From UBA10649 sp963700745 (GTDB lineage: Bacteria > Actinomycetota > Actinomycetes > S36-B12), in assembly GCA_963700745.1 (NCBI GenBank), contig CAVOYT010000015.1, positions 62,001 to 126,000 on the forward strand: a stretch of 64,000 nucleotides of DNA, written 5' to 3'. Positions within the stretch are counted from its first letter, which is position 1. Every line of letters begins with the position of its first letter. The notes below the pieces were generated by a model. That model had not been told where the DNA came from, searched no databases, and worked only from the letters and a program-made list of their open reading frames with translations. The position numbers were made by a program, and so were the translations under genes. Below are positions 20,064 through 31,231 of the stretch, piece after piece.

Positions 20064-20432
20064 GTGACCACCGGAACGGTGCTCGTCCTGGCAGACGTCG
20101 ACCCCGTCGACGGCCCCGAGTCGTCACTGTCGGCCCGGATCTGCGCCGCCATCAACCTGATCGCTCCGGAACCGCCGCTGACCATCGTGGCCGAGCGCGA
20201 GTGGGCGCAACTACTGCCCGCCGTGGCGCTCTCCCAGCGCGTGGCACATCGTCGGGTCGCCGGCTACCTGCTCATCGATCCACTGCTACCCGCCGTCTCG
20301 GACGCCTGGCCGGACGCCCCGGTCACCGTCGCAACCGACGACCCGGAGTCCGACGCCTCAGTCCAGGGCCGGCTGCGCGGTTGGACGGTGGTCATGACGG
20401 ATGCGCTGCAGGACTGGTCGCCTGACGACTAG
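20064..20432 (+). CDS. Conserved-looking hypothetical protein
   Basis: About 122 residues from the GTG at 20064, starting VTTGTVLVLADVDP; a GTG three codons earlier (20055) is possible, but the -10 box fits 20064. It contains a small-residue-rich alternation of strands and helices (GYLLIDPLLPAVSDAWPDAPVTVAT) that resembles part of an alpha/beta-hydrolase-like or Rossmann fold, with no catalytic motif I can identify. No signal peptide or membrane segment. Its TAG stop and the SDR stop on the other strand share the palindrome CTAG. Confidence 0.65.
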   Translation: MTTGTVLVLADVDPVDGPESSLSARICAAINLIAPEPPLTIVAEREWAQLLPAVALSQRVAHRRVAGYLLIDPLLPAVSDAWPDAPVTVATDDPESDASVQGRLRGWTVVMTDALQDWSPDD

Positions 20433-21211
20433 CTCGGATCCCCCGTGCGCACCTGGCTCTGCCGCGCACCCGCTACGCGTCGCACGAGTGACCGCGGGCC
20501 GTGCCGCAGGATCGCCGAGAAGACCTTGTACTGGCGGCCCGGTACTCCGACAGGTCGATTCAGCGCGAGGTCGCGGATGGTCTGGTTCACGACGTCCGGG
20601 ACCTCCAACCACATCCAGTCCGGCATTGTTGTCAGGTCGATCCCAGCCCGTTGATGGAACTCGGTGTGCACGAAGCCGGGACAGACGGCTGTCGCCCGGA
20701 CGCCGGTGCCCTCGAGTCCCTGCGCCAGTCCCTCCGTGAACACCGTCACCCAGGACTTGGCCGCAGAGTAGGTGCCGCCCGGGAGGAAGCCCGCCACACT
20801 GCTCACGTTGATCACCGCGCCCCGGCCCCGCTCGACCATGCCCGGGATGGCCGCATGCGTCAGTCGCAGAACAGCCGTGACGAGGACGTCCAGCATCCGC
20901 TGCTCGTCATCGACCGTGGTCTGTCGGAACGACTGGTAGAGCCCGAATCCCGCGTTGTTCACCAGCACGGAGACCGGACGGCTCCCGTCCATGAGCCGGA
21001 TCGCCAACGAGTCCACATCCTCCCGTCGGGAGAGGTCTGCGGGGAGCACCTCACAGGAGACGCCGTAGCGCCCGCCAAGCTCATCGGCGAGGGCCTGGAG
21101 TCGGTCGAGGTCCCGGGCCACAAGGATCAGGTCGAAACCCTTACGGGCGAAGGCGTCCGCGAAGCCCCGGCCGATGCCCGAGGTCGGACCGGTGATCATC
21201 GCTATCGGCAT
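20429..21211 (-). CDS. Short-chain dehydrogenase/reductase
   Basis: Classical SDR of 260 residues: TGPTSGIGRGFADAFARKG cofactor site at residues 7-25, VLVNNAGFG, catalytic Ser in INVSSVAG, Tyr-x3-Lys in GTYSAAKSW, then PGFVHTEF. Arg after the glycine motif region (LVARDLDRL) favours NADP(H). Substrate unknown. GGAGACC lies before the ATG (leadered). Convergent with the hypothetical gene, with stops overlapping in CTAG. Confidence 0.88.
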   Translation of the reverse strand: MPIAMITGPTSGIGRGFADAFARKGFDLILVARDLDRLQALADELGGRYGVSCEVLPADLSRREDVDSLAIRLMDGSRPVSVLVNNAGFGLYQSFRQTTVDDEQRMLDVLVTAVLRLTHAAIPGMVERGRGAVINVSSVAGFLPGGTYSAAKSWVTVFTEGLAQGLEGTGVRATAVCPGFVHTEFHQRAGIDLTTMPDWMWLEVPDVVNQTIRDLALNRPVGVPGRQYKVFSAILRHGPRSLVRRVAGARQSQVRTGDPS

Positions 21212-21295
21212 GGTGACGGTCTCCTGCGGTCGACGGGATGGACTCCCGACGGTGCGAAATGGACCCCGAGAGTGCCGTGGGCGCGATCCTCAACG

Positions 21296-21301
21296 TAGCG
21301 T
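21296..21301 (+). promoter_or_regulatory. -10 element, leaderless promoter of the serine protease
   Basis: TAGCGT, six bases before the GTG at 21308. Confidence 0.55.
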
Positions 21302-21307
21302 GGTCTC

Positions 21308-22792
21308 GTGAGCAGAGTGCGGATGATGGCGGGGGCTCTCGCGCTGGCCCTGACCACGTCCTTCGTGCCGCCACTCTCCGCGGCCCTCGCCGCACCCACC
21401 ACGCCGACCAAGCCACCGACCGGCGCACCGAGAATCATCGACGGGGATGCGGGTGATCCGGCGCAGTTCCCGTTCCTGGTGTCCCTCTTGCAGGCGGAGC
21501 GGTACGCAACGGAGGGCGCATTCCAGGCCCAGTTCTGCGGCGGCACCCTGACCACGCCGACCACCGTCGTCACCGCCGCGCACTGCGTCATCGACCAGAG
21601 GACCGGAGAGCAGACCCTCCCGACAAGCGTTCTCATCGGCGTGGGTCCCGGCCTCCGCGCCCCTGACCTCCGCGTCGTCCAGGTCGCTGCGATCACCCCC
21701 AACCCGGACTATGAGCGGCGAACCGCCGTCAACGACATCGCGGTCATCACCCTCGCCGAGCCCGTCACTGACGTGCCACTGCTGCGCCCCGTGGCCCCGG
21801 ACGAAACGCAGGCAGCTCTGCCCGGGGGCACCCCCGTCCAAGTCGCCGGATGGGGAAACACGGTGACAACCGGCAAGGCGTTCCCGGATGCCTTCCGCGT
21901 GGGCAATCTCGTGGTGTTCCCCAGCGAGAGCTGCGGTGATGGCGTCGGATTCTCCTACGGCGGCTATACCTTCGACGGCTTCGACTCGGACAAGGTCGAC
22001 CGACGAGTCATGCTGTGCGCCGCAGGCGTGACGACGACCGGCCGCGTGATCGACAGCTGCCAGGGCGACTCCGGCGGTCCACTGGTACTGGGGACCGGGC
22101 CTGCGGCTCGACTGGTCGGCATCGTCAGCTGGGGTGAGGACTGCGCGAGCAGCTTCCCCGGCGTCTACACCCGAGTGTCCTCCCAGTACGGCTTCCTCCA
22201 GCAGCAGGGCGCCGTCGGCTCCACCATCCCGTCCACGCCGCCCACGATCACCGTCACGCCGCGCTCGAACCAGCTCCTCATCGGCTTCACCGCTGCCGAC
22301 GACGGATCGGACGTGACCGCCTTCGCGGCCGTCGTCCAGGATCCGACCACCGGGCAGGTCTGGAACTGCTTCGCCGCACCGCGGCGCGACGGCGCCCCCT
22401 CCTTCTGCACCGTCGACGGACTCACCAACGGCACGACGTACCAGGTGACCGCGATCGCCGGAGGCCCGGCCGGGAATACCGAGGTGGCCGGGCCGGTCGC
22501 CGGCACACCGATCCCGCTTCCCCTTGTCGGCCGCATCGTCAAGGCCACCCCGCTGGCGGGTGGGTCGGTCAGGTTCCTCGTCACGCCCAGCGAAGCGAAC
22601 GGTGCGCCCTCGGTCACCTCACTGGTCGTGTGCACTCCGGTCGCGGGCGGGAAGTCACGTTCCGCCGTCGTCGACGGCCGACGGGCCGTCGTGAAGAATC
22701 TTCGTCCGGTGCGCCACTCCTGCGTGCTGCGAGCGGTGAGCGTCGCCGGGGCCGCGAAGTCGGCACCCGTTCGCGTCAAGGCCCGCCGCTAG
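21308..22792 (+). CDS. Secreted trypsin-like serine protease with C-terminal beta-sandwich region
   Basis: A 494-residue S1-family protease. N-terminal signal peptide (hydrophobic core MAGALALALTTSFV, Ala-rich cleavage region near residue 29), short propeptide, activation-type N-terminus IIDGD at residue 43. Catalytic triad: His92 in TAAHC, Asp143 in NDIAVITL, Ser255 in GDSGGP; Asp249 at the base of the S1 pocket predicts Arg/Lys specificity. Residues about 300-400 look like a fibronectin III-like repeat (PPTITVTP...DGLTNGTTYQVTAIA), and a second similar unit ends the protein with basic residues KARR. Exported, probably degradative or cell-wall associated. Leaderless GTG start. Confidence 0.9.
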   Translation: MSRVRMMAGALALALTTSFVPPLSAALAAPTTPTKPPTGAPRIIDGDAGDPAQFPFLVSLLQAERYATEGAFQAQFCGGTLTTPTTVVTAAHCVIDQRTGEQTLPTSVLIGVGPGLRAPDLRVVQVAAITPNPDYERRTAVNDIAVITLAEPVTDVPLLRPVAPDETQAALPGGTPVQVAGWGNTVTTGKAFPDAFRVGNLVVFPSESCGDGVGFSYGGYTFDGFDSDKVDRRVMLCAAGVTTTGRVIDSCQGDSGGPLVLGTGPAARLVGIVSWGEDCASSFPGVYTRVSSQYGFLQQQGAVGSTIPSTPPTITVTPRSNQLLIGFTAADDGSDVTAFAAVVQDPTTGQVWNCFAAPRRDGAPSFCTVDGLTNGTTYQVTAIAGGPAGNTEVAGPVAGTPIPLPLVGRIVKATPLAGGSVRFLVTPSEANGAPSVTSLVVCTPVAGGKSRSAVVDGRRAVVKNLRPVRHSCVLRAVSVAGAAKSAPVRVKARR

Positions 22793-22805
22793 AACTGCCC
22801 GGCGA

Positions 22806-23773
22806 TCACGCCTTCTCCAGGTGCTTCCCGAGGAAGGCCAGGGTGCGTCGCATCGAGTCCGGCCATTCGCCGTACATGTAGTGCCCGGCGTTCGGATACT
22901 CCACGAACCGCACGTCGACATCGGCCTGCCGCAGGGCCGCGTAGGTCGCGCGCGCCCAGGAGACCGGGCACGTGTCGTCCTTCGTTCCGTGGAACATCAA
23001 GACCGGCTCCGTGATGCGATCCACGTAGTTCACCGCCGAGATGCCGTTCCAGAAGTCCGGGTTCGCCCTCGCAGAGCCGTACGTGCGGAGGATGGACTCG
23101 GCGCAGCGACCGATCCTCCGGATCACGCTGGAACTGGTTGAAGTTCTGCACGGCCTTCGTGCTGGTCGACGCGTAGACGACGGCGGCGTCGAACACCCCC
23201 GGGCGAGCCACGAGCGCATTGAAGGTGACACTGCCCCCCATCGACCTGCCCAGCAGCGCGATCCGGTCACCGTCGAGGTACGGCAGGTCGGATCGACGCA
23301 CCGCGATCGCGGCATTGAGGACATCCTCCGCGTAGCCCAGCCGCATGCTGAGGTCGTTGTCCGGGTCGTCGGTCGACCCCGCGTGATTGCGATAGTCCAC
23401 GTGGAGGGCGACGTAGCCGTTGCGGGCCAGCGCGTCCTGCTCGCGGCGGAAGCCCTGACCGCTCCAGTACGTGTCGGGGTCGATGTACCCGTGGGCGAGG
23501 ACGACCACGGGGAACGGTCCCTTGCCGCGCGGCACGTTCATGATGCCCGGTGATGCGGAGCCCAGCGCCCTTGAACGAGACCGCATAGCGGCGGTACTGC
23601 GAGGTCGACGACAGCTCCCGCCGCACGCGCAGGTCGCGGCCGTCGAGCGACTTCGTCATGAGGGCCTCGAGCGACACCTCGCCGCGCTCCACGGCGTGGG
23701 CGGCCTGGACTGGCATGGCCACCAGACCCGCCAGCACGGTCACCACCGAGAGGACCACCCGCCACACGACCAT
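22806..23773 (-). CDS. Secreted alpha/beta-hydrolase, S9/dienelactone-hydrolase type (two apparent frameshifts)
   Basis: About 320 residues in three frame segments. N-terminal signal peptide (VVLSVVTVLAGLVAMPVQAAHA), then PFPVVVLAHGYIDPDTYW (oxyanion HG), nucleophile elbow GRSMGGSVTFNALVA, acid in HGTKDDTCP and catalytic His in PNAGHYMYGEW. Frame switches lie near 23570 and 23110. Probably an exported esterase or peptidase; substrate unknown. The ATG at 23773 is three bases after the stop of the acyl-CoA dehydrogenase gene, so they share a transcript. Confidence 0.78.
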
Positions 23774-23776
23774 GTT

Positions 23777-24938
23777 TCACCCTACGTCGATCGGGCCGAT
23801 CCCGCGCGAGCGCAAGAGGTCGAGCGACGCGGTACGGGTCGGCTGGGTCTGCGCCTGCACGAGGAGGAACATCGCCTCCCGCACCCGCCGTTCCGCGGCA
23901 CTGTCCCGAGCGCATGGCCCCGCCCGCTCGGGCGACGACGACGGCCGTCGCGGCCCGGACAGCGAGGTCCAGGGACTGCGCCCGAGCGGCAAGGCGCTCG
24001 GCGACCGGACCATCGGTGTCGGCCAGTCGGTAGGCCCGCTCCCGCACGTCGCGGCACTCGGCGACGAGCTCATCGACCAGCGCGCGCATGCCCTCGTCGG
24101 ATCGCCGCTCGGCCAGTCCCATGAGTTCCGACACGGCGGCCCGCGCGAGCCCGAAGCCGGCCGGGTTCGCATCCGCGGAGCGGACCGCGTCCGCCGCAAG
24201 CCACGCGCGACGGTCCAGAACCGCGCCGATGCGGGGGTCGGGGACGTACACGCCGTCGAGGCTGACGGGGCGGGTGTGCGTTCCCGACATGGCCAGCAGC
24301 TCGAGCGGGGGTCCTGGGGCCACGCCGGGAGTCACCGCTGCGGCCGCTCCCGCCGGGAGGTAGGCGCACACGAGCAGGCCCGCGTCAGTGCCCTCGCCCT
24401 GCGCCATCACCATGACGACGTCGGCGATGTCCCAGGACGTGACCCAGTCCAGGGTCCCGTCCAGGCGCCACCCACCCGGCACTCGTGTCGCCACCGGGTT
24501 GGGGCGACCCGGCCGCCGGACGTGCGCGAAGGCCACCGCGCCGAGCAGCTCTCCGGACCGAAGACCCGGCAGCAGCTCCCGGCGCAGACCCTCCGGCGCC
24601 GCTTCGACGGTTCCCGCGGTCGACCCCTCCAGCGTGCGCATCGGGGTCTGGTGCTGCACCCAGCAGAACCAGGTGCTGGCGTCGCATCCGGCGAGCACCT
24701 CGGAGAGCTCCCGCTGGAGGGACGGCTGCGAGAGGTGTCCCGAGCAGCCCCGCCGCCGCGAGCGCATCGAGCGTCGTCCGCTGCACCCCGAACCGGTCGG
24801 CGTCGGCTGCGTTCGCGGCGACGCGCGGCGATCACGTCGTCGTGCCGGTCGCGGGAGGCCCTCGCCGCGCGGGCCGACAGGGTCGACCGAAGGGAACGTG
24901 TCGGCCGAGGATGGCGGAAGGGACTCGGTCGTGCTCAC
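23777..24938 (-). CDS. Acyl-CoA dehydrogenase family protein (several apparent frameshifts)
   Basis: About 387 codons from GTG 24938 (chosen because TAGCGT is seven bases upstream). The mid-protein has the family pattern TWFCWVQHQTPMRTL, GELLGAVAFAHVRRPG, GGWRLDGTLDWVTSWDIADVV, and a helical C-terminal domain (ELMGLAERRSDEGMRALVDELV). Frame switches occur near 24880, 24770, 24740 and 23930; the C-terminus LLRSRGIGPIDVG is in the last frame. It is a FAD flavoprotein oxidising or hydroxylating an acyl-CoA or related substrate; the usual catalytic Glu cannot be placed with confidence. Confidence 0.72.
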
Positions 24939-24945
24939 CCCCGGC

Positions 24946-24951
24946 ACGCTA
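24946..24951 (-). promoter_or_regulatory. -10 element, leaderless promoter of the acyl-CoA dehydrogenase gene
   Basis: Minus-strand TAGCGT, seven bases before GTG 24938. Confidence 0.5.
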
Positions 24952-24990
24952 CCGACCTTCCGCGCGGCAGTGGCGGCTGGGCAACCGCGC

Positions 24991-24996
24991 TACCGT
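24991..24996 (+). promoter_or_regulatory. -10 element, leaderless promoter of the class I aminotransferase
   Basis: TACCGT, six bases before ATG 25003. Confidence 0.5.
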
Positions 24997-25002
24997 TCGT
25001 GG

Positions 25003-26175
25003 ATGGCTCGCCGTGAACCTCCGCTGGTTCCCCGCATGCGCGAGCACAGGACGTCGATCTTCGCGGAGATGTCCATGCTCGCCACCGAGGTGGGCGCCAT
25101 CAACCTCGGCCAGGGCTTCCCCGACACCGACGGACCGGCGGAGGTCAAGGACGTCGCCCTCGCCGCCATCCGGGACGGGCTCGGCAACCAGTACCCGCCA
25201 CCGCACGGCCTTCCCCTGCTGCGCGAGGCGATCGCCGCCCATCAGGAGCGCTTCTACGGACTGGCGATCGATCCCGGCACCGAGGTGGTCGTCGGCACCG
25301 GCGCCTCCGAGGTGATCCAGTCCACGCTGCTGGCGCTGGTCGATGACGGGGACGAGGTCGTCGTCTTCGAGCCATGGTTCGACATCTACGCCGCCGGCAT
25401 CTCGCTGGCCCGCGGTCGCAGGGTCGGGGTGCCGATGGCCGGCGACGGCCTGCGGCCCGACCTCGACGCCCTGCGCTCCGCCGTCACCTCGCGCACGCGG
25501 CTGATCCTGCTGAACTCGCCGCACAACCCGACCGGCGTCGTGTTCACGCGCGAGGAGCTCGCGGAGATCGCCCGCATCGCGATCGAGCACGACCTGCTGG
25601 TGCTCTCCGACGAGGCCTACGAGCACCTGTGGTTCGACGATCACGCGCACGTCCCGATCGCCACCCTGCCGGGCATGTGGGAGCGAACCGTGACCGTGGG
25701 ATCCGGCGGGAAGTCGTTCTCGTTCACCGGGTGGAAGGTGGGGTGGGCGACCGGGCCGGCCGACCTGATCGGCGCCGTCCGGGTCGTCCGCCAGCACCTG
25801 TCCTACGTCTCGGGCGGTCCCTTCCAGTACGCGATCGCGCACGGTCTCGGAATGCCGGACTCCTACTTCGATGGCTTCCGCGCCGACCTGGCGACGAAAC
25901 GCGACCAGTTGAGCGACGGGCTCGCCGATCTCGGACTGCGCGTCATCGGCACGCAGGGCACCTACTTCGTCACCACTGATGTGCGACCCCTGGGCTACCC
26001 CGACGGACTGGCGTTCTGCCGAGAGCTCCCCGCTCGGACGAGGGTGGTCGCCATCCCACACCAGGCGTTCTGCGACGACAAGGAGATCGGCGCGCCCTAC
26101 GTGCGCTGGGCCTTCTGCAAGCGACCGGAAGTGCTGGCCGACGCGCTCGACCGGCTGCAGCGGGGGCTGCGCTGA
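25003..26175 (+). CDS. Class I/II PLP aminotransferase, DapC/methionine-aminotransferase-like
   Basis: A 390-residue fold-type I aminotransferase. Motifs: INLGQGFPDTDGP, NQYPPPHGLPLLREAIA, LLNSPHNPTGVVF, DEAYEHLWFDDHAH (PLP Asp/Tyr) and SGGKSFSFTGWKVGWATGP with the Schiff-base Lys. The overall pattern matches mycobacterial DapC-type (N-succinyl-diaminopimelate) and kynurenine/methionine aminotransferases; which reaction is catalysed here cannot be settled by sequence reading. Leaderless ATG start. Its TGA overlaps the next gene's ATG by one base. Confidence 0.88.
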   Translation: MARREPPLVPRMREHRTSIFAEMSMLATEVGAINLGQGFPDTDGPAEVKDVALAAIRDGLGNQYPPPHGLPLLREAIAAHQERFYGLAIDPGTEVVVGTGASEVIQSTLLALVDDGDEVVVFEPWFDIYAAGISLARGRRVGVPMAGDGLRPDLDALRSAVTSRTRLILLNSPHNPTGVVFTREELAEIARIAIEHDLLVLSDEAYEHLWFDDHAHVPIATLPGMWERTVTVGSGGKSFSFTGWKVGWATGPADLIGAVRVVRQHLSYVSGGPFQYAIAHGLGMPDSYFDGFRADLATKRDQLSDGLADLGLRVIGTQGTYFVTTDVRPLGYPDGLAFCRELPARTRVVAIPHQAFCDDKEIGAPYVRWAFCKRPEVLADALDRLQRGLR

Positions 26176-26467
26176 TGGCCATCCTCGTCGACGACTGCAT
26201 CTGGCCCTGGCGTGACCGCCTGTGGTGCCACATGGTGAGCGACACGAGCCTGGACGAACTGCACGCCTTCGCCGAGTGGATCGGTGTTCCTCGCCGAGGG
26301 TTCCAAGGAGATCACTACGACCTCCCCGAGGAGGGTCGTGCGATCGCGGTCGCCGAGGGAGCGCATCGAGGTCGACTCTCGCTCGGTCGTCAGAGCCCTG
26401 CACGCGGCAGGACTCCGTCGGCGACCGACGCTGCTCCACGGGCCACCACCAGCCCTGACGCGTCGTC

Positions 26468-26471
<4 letters not shown>
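26175..26471 (+). CDS. DUF4031 family protein (C-terminus frameshifted)
   Basis: Small protein starting MAILVDDCIWPWRDRLWCHMVSDTSLDELHAFA and continuing GVPRRGFQGDHYDLPEEGR, the DUF4031 signature (nucleic-acid or nucleotide binding suspected, function unknown). The expected tail (VDSRSVVRALHAAGLRRRP) is in the next frame from about 26360, so one indel is present. Coupled to the aminotransferase by a one-base overlap. If the in-frame stop is right, it shares the palindrome CTAG with the clpB stop on the other strand. Confidence 0.78.
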
Positions 26472-29050
<2,579 letters not shown>

Positions 29051-29056
29051 GTCCTT

Positions 29057-29437
29057 CTATCTCCCTCGGCTGGGTCGCCATACGACCAGCGCCGTCGATG
29101 TCTGCTCACGTCGGAACTCGGCGACGGTGCGCCGCAAGGTGGCCACCTCTGCCTGGAGTTCCAGCACCCGCCTGATCCCCTCGAGGGACAGGCCCTGCGC
29201 CGACAGGTCCGCGATCTCGCGCAGTCGGGCGATGTCGTTCGCCGAGTACAGCCGGTTGCGCCCGCCCACGCGCGTGGGCGTCACCAGTCCGAGCCGGTCG
29301 TACTGACGCAGCGTCTGCGGATGCAGGCTGGCCAGTTGCGCAGCCACGGAGATCGCGTAGACCGGGGCGTCGTCGGCCACGGAGAAGCCGGTCCGCTCCG
29401 CCGCGCTCGATCCCATGTCGCGGTGCTGCGGCGTCAT
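29057..29437 (-). CDS. hspR: Heat-shock repressor HspR (MerR family)
   Basis: A 126-residue MerR-type regulator: helix-turn-helix with PVYAISVAAQLASLHPQTLRQYDRLGLVTPTR, wing GGRNRLYSANDIARLREI, and a C-terminal coiled-coil helix. HspR represses the dnaK operon by binding HAIR sites, with DnaK as co-repressor. The ATG overlaps the dnaJ stop by four bases, and clpB follows at once. An operator-like HAIR sequence is present upstream of dnaK (33160-33178), so the operon looks autoregulated. Confidence 0.95.
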   Translation of the reverse strand: MTPQHRDMGSSAAERTGFSVADDAPVYAISVAAQLASLHPQTLRQYDRLGLVTPTRVGGRNRLYSANDIARLREIADLSAQGLSLEGIRRVLELQAEVATLRRTVAEFRREQTSTALVVWRPSRGR

Positions 29438-30633
29438 GACGCGCTCCGACCCCCGGCCCCCTCGGCGAGGGCGAACAGGTCCTTGCGCGGGTCGTGGTCG
29501 GCGGTCTGCTCGGCGTAGGCCTGCAACGCCTCGCGTGCCTCGCCGGAGAGGTTCTGCGGCACGGTCACCTCGACGGTCGCGAGCAGGTCGCCGTTGGTCC
29601 CGTCCTTGCGACGGAGCCCCTTCCCGCGGACGCGGAAGGTGCGGCCGTTCGCCGTCCCGGCGGGCAGCCGGAGCTTCACTGATCCACCACGAGGAGTGGG
29701 GACCGACACCTCGCCGCCGAGGGTCGCCTCGGTGAAGGTGACCGGAACGGCCACCGTCACGTTGTCGCCCTTGCGGTCGAACACCGGATGGGGCGCGATC
29801 GTGACGTCGACGAGCAGGTCACCGTTCGGGCCGCCACGCTCACCGGAGCCGCCCTTGCCCTTCAGCCGGATACGGGCCCCATTGCGGACGCCGGCCGGGA
29901 TGCGCGCCTGGACGGTGCGCGAGCTCAGCCCGCGACCGGAGCCATGGCACGTCGGGCACGGGTCATCGACGAACAGCCCCCGGCCGCGACAGGTCACGCA
30001 GGGGTCCGCGAAGGCGAAACCACCCGCGTTGCGCGACGTCTGGCCACTGCCTTCACACGTCGGGCACATGCGCGGGACGGTGCCGGCCTTGGCGCCGGTT
30101 CCGTGACAACTCGAGCAGGGCGCGTCCGTCGACAGCCGCAACGGCACCGTGACGCCATCCAGGGCATCGTCGAAGGAGAGCGTCAGCGAACTCTCGAGGT
30201 CCTGACCGCGTCGCGGTTGAGGGGGACGTGCCCCGCCGCCGCGGCCGCGGTTGAAGATGCCACCGAGGAAGTCACCGAAGCCTCCGGAGTCCTCACCGAA
30301 GAGGTCCTCCATGTTGACGTTTCCGCCGTACTGCTGACCCGTCCCGTAGCCACTCCCACCGGTGCCGAAGCCGCCGCCGCCGGAGCGGAAGCCTCCCCCG
30401 GCGAACAGGGACCGAGCCTCGTCGTACTCCTTGCGCTTCGCGTCGTCGGAGAGCACGTCGTACGCCTCGGAGACCTCCTTGAACCGCTCCTCGGCCGCCT
30501 TGTCACCCGGGTTCTTGTCCGGGTGAAGTTCGCGCGCGAGCTTGCGGTACTTCTTCTTGATCTCGTCGGCCGTGGCGTCCTTCGACACGCCGAGCACGGC
30601 GTAGAAGTCCTTCTCGAGCCAGTCCTTGTTCAC
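29434..30633 (-). CDS. dnaJ: Co-chaperone DnaJ
   Basis: Type I Hsp40 of 399 residues. J domain at the N-terminus (DFYAVLGVSKDATADEIKKKY with HPD in RELHPDKNPGD), Gly/Phe-rich linker (FAGGGFRSGGGGFGTGG), zinc finger with four CxxCxGxG repeats (CSSCHGTG, CPTCEGSG, CVTCRGRG, CPTCHGSG), and the C-terminal substrate domains. It delivers substrates to DnaK and triggers ATP hydrolysis. GTG start at 30633 chosen from the family N-terminus; 22 bases after grpE. Confidence 0.96.
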   Translation of the reverse strand: MNKDWLEKDFYAVLGVSKDATADEIKKKYRKLARELHPDKNPGDKAAEERFKEVSEAYDVLSDDAKRKEYDEARSLFAGGGFRSGGGGFGTGGSGYGTGQQYGGNVNMEDLFGEDSGGFGDFLGGIFNRGRGGGARPPQPRRGQDLESSLTLSFDDALDGVTVPLRLSTDAPCSSCHGTGAKAGTVPRMCPTCEGSGQTSRNAGGFAFADPCVTCRGRGLFVDDPCPTCHGSGRGLSSRTVQARIPAGVRNGARIRLKGKGGSGERGGPNGDLLVDVTIAPHPVFDRKGDNVTVAVPVTFTEATLGGEVSVPTPRGGSVKLRLPAGTANGRTFRVRGKGLRRKDGTNGDLLATVEVTVPQNLSGEAREALQAYAEQTADHDPRKDLFALAEGAGGRSAS

Positions 30634-30655
30634 GGTGGTTCTTCCTCGCCCAGCG

Positions 30656-31231
30656 TCAGTCGGAGCCGGCCACGGCGACCCGGGCCGGTCGAAGGACGCG
30701 GTCGGCGTAGCGGTAACCGGGCTGGTACACGGCCACCACGGTCGGCTCGGAAACCTCGTCCGACGCCTCGTGGGTGAGGGCCTCGTGGACGTTCGGGTCG
30801 AACGGCTCGCCGGCGCCACCGAATCGCTCGAGACCCAGGCGGGTCACGGTCGACTCGAGGGACTCGCCGACGGACTTGAACGCACCCTCGAGCTCGCCGT
30901 GCTCGCGGGCCCGGTCGATGTCGTCGAGCACGGACAGGAGCTCCCCGAGCACGCCACCGACCGCCGTCTGGCGAATCAGCTCCCGGTCGCGCTCGACGCG
31001 CTTGCGGTAGTTGGCGTACTCGGCGTGCACCCGCTGGAGGTCGGTCGTGAGCTCGGCCAGCTTGGACTCGACCTCGGTGACCTCGACGTCCACCAGGGCG
31101 GCCTCGACCGCCTCCTGGAGGAGCTCGTCGGGTGCGCCAGCCGGATTGACCGGCTGACGCACCTCGCCCGAGTCCGGGTCCACGCGACGCTTGTCCGTCA
31201 CGCGGGGGCCTTCGTGCTCCTGCTCGCTCAC
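30656..31231 (-). CDS. grpE: Nucleotide exchange factor GrpE
   Basis: A 191-residue DnaK nucleotide exchange factor: acidic/charged N-terminus, long coiled coil (ESKLAELTTDLQRVHAEYANYRKRVERDRE) and C-terminal beta domain with PFDPNVHEALTHEASDEVSEPTVVAVYQPGYRYADRVLRPARVAV. The start overlaps the dnaK stop by four bases. Normal length and complete. Confidence 0.96.
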   Translation of the reverse strand: MSEQEHEGPRVTDKRRVDPDSGEVRQPVNPAGAPDELLQEAVEAALVDVEVTEVESKLAELTTDLQRVHAEYANYRKRVERDRELIRQTAVGGVLGELLSVLDDIDRAREHGELEGAFKSVGESLESTVTRLGLERFGGAGEPFDPNVHEALTHEASDEVSEPTVVAVYQPGYRYADRVLRPARVAVAGSD

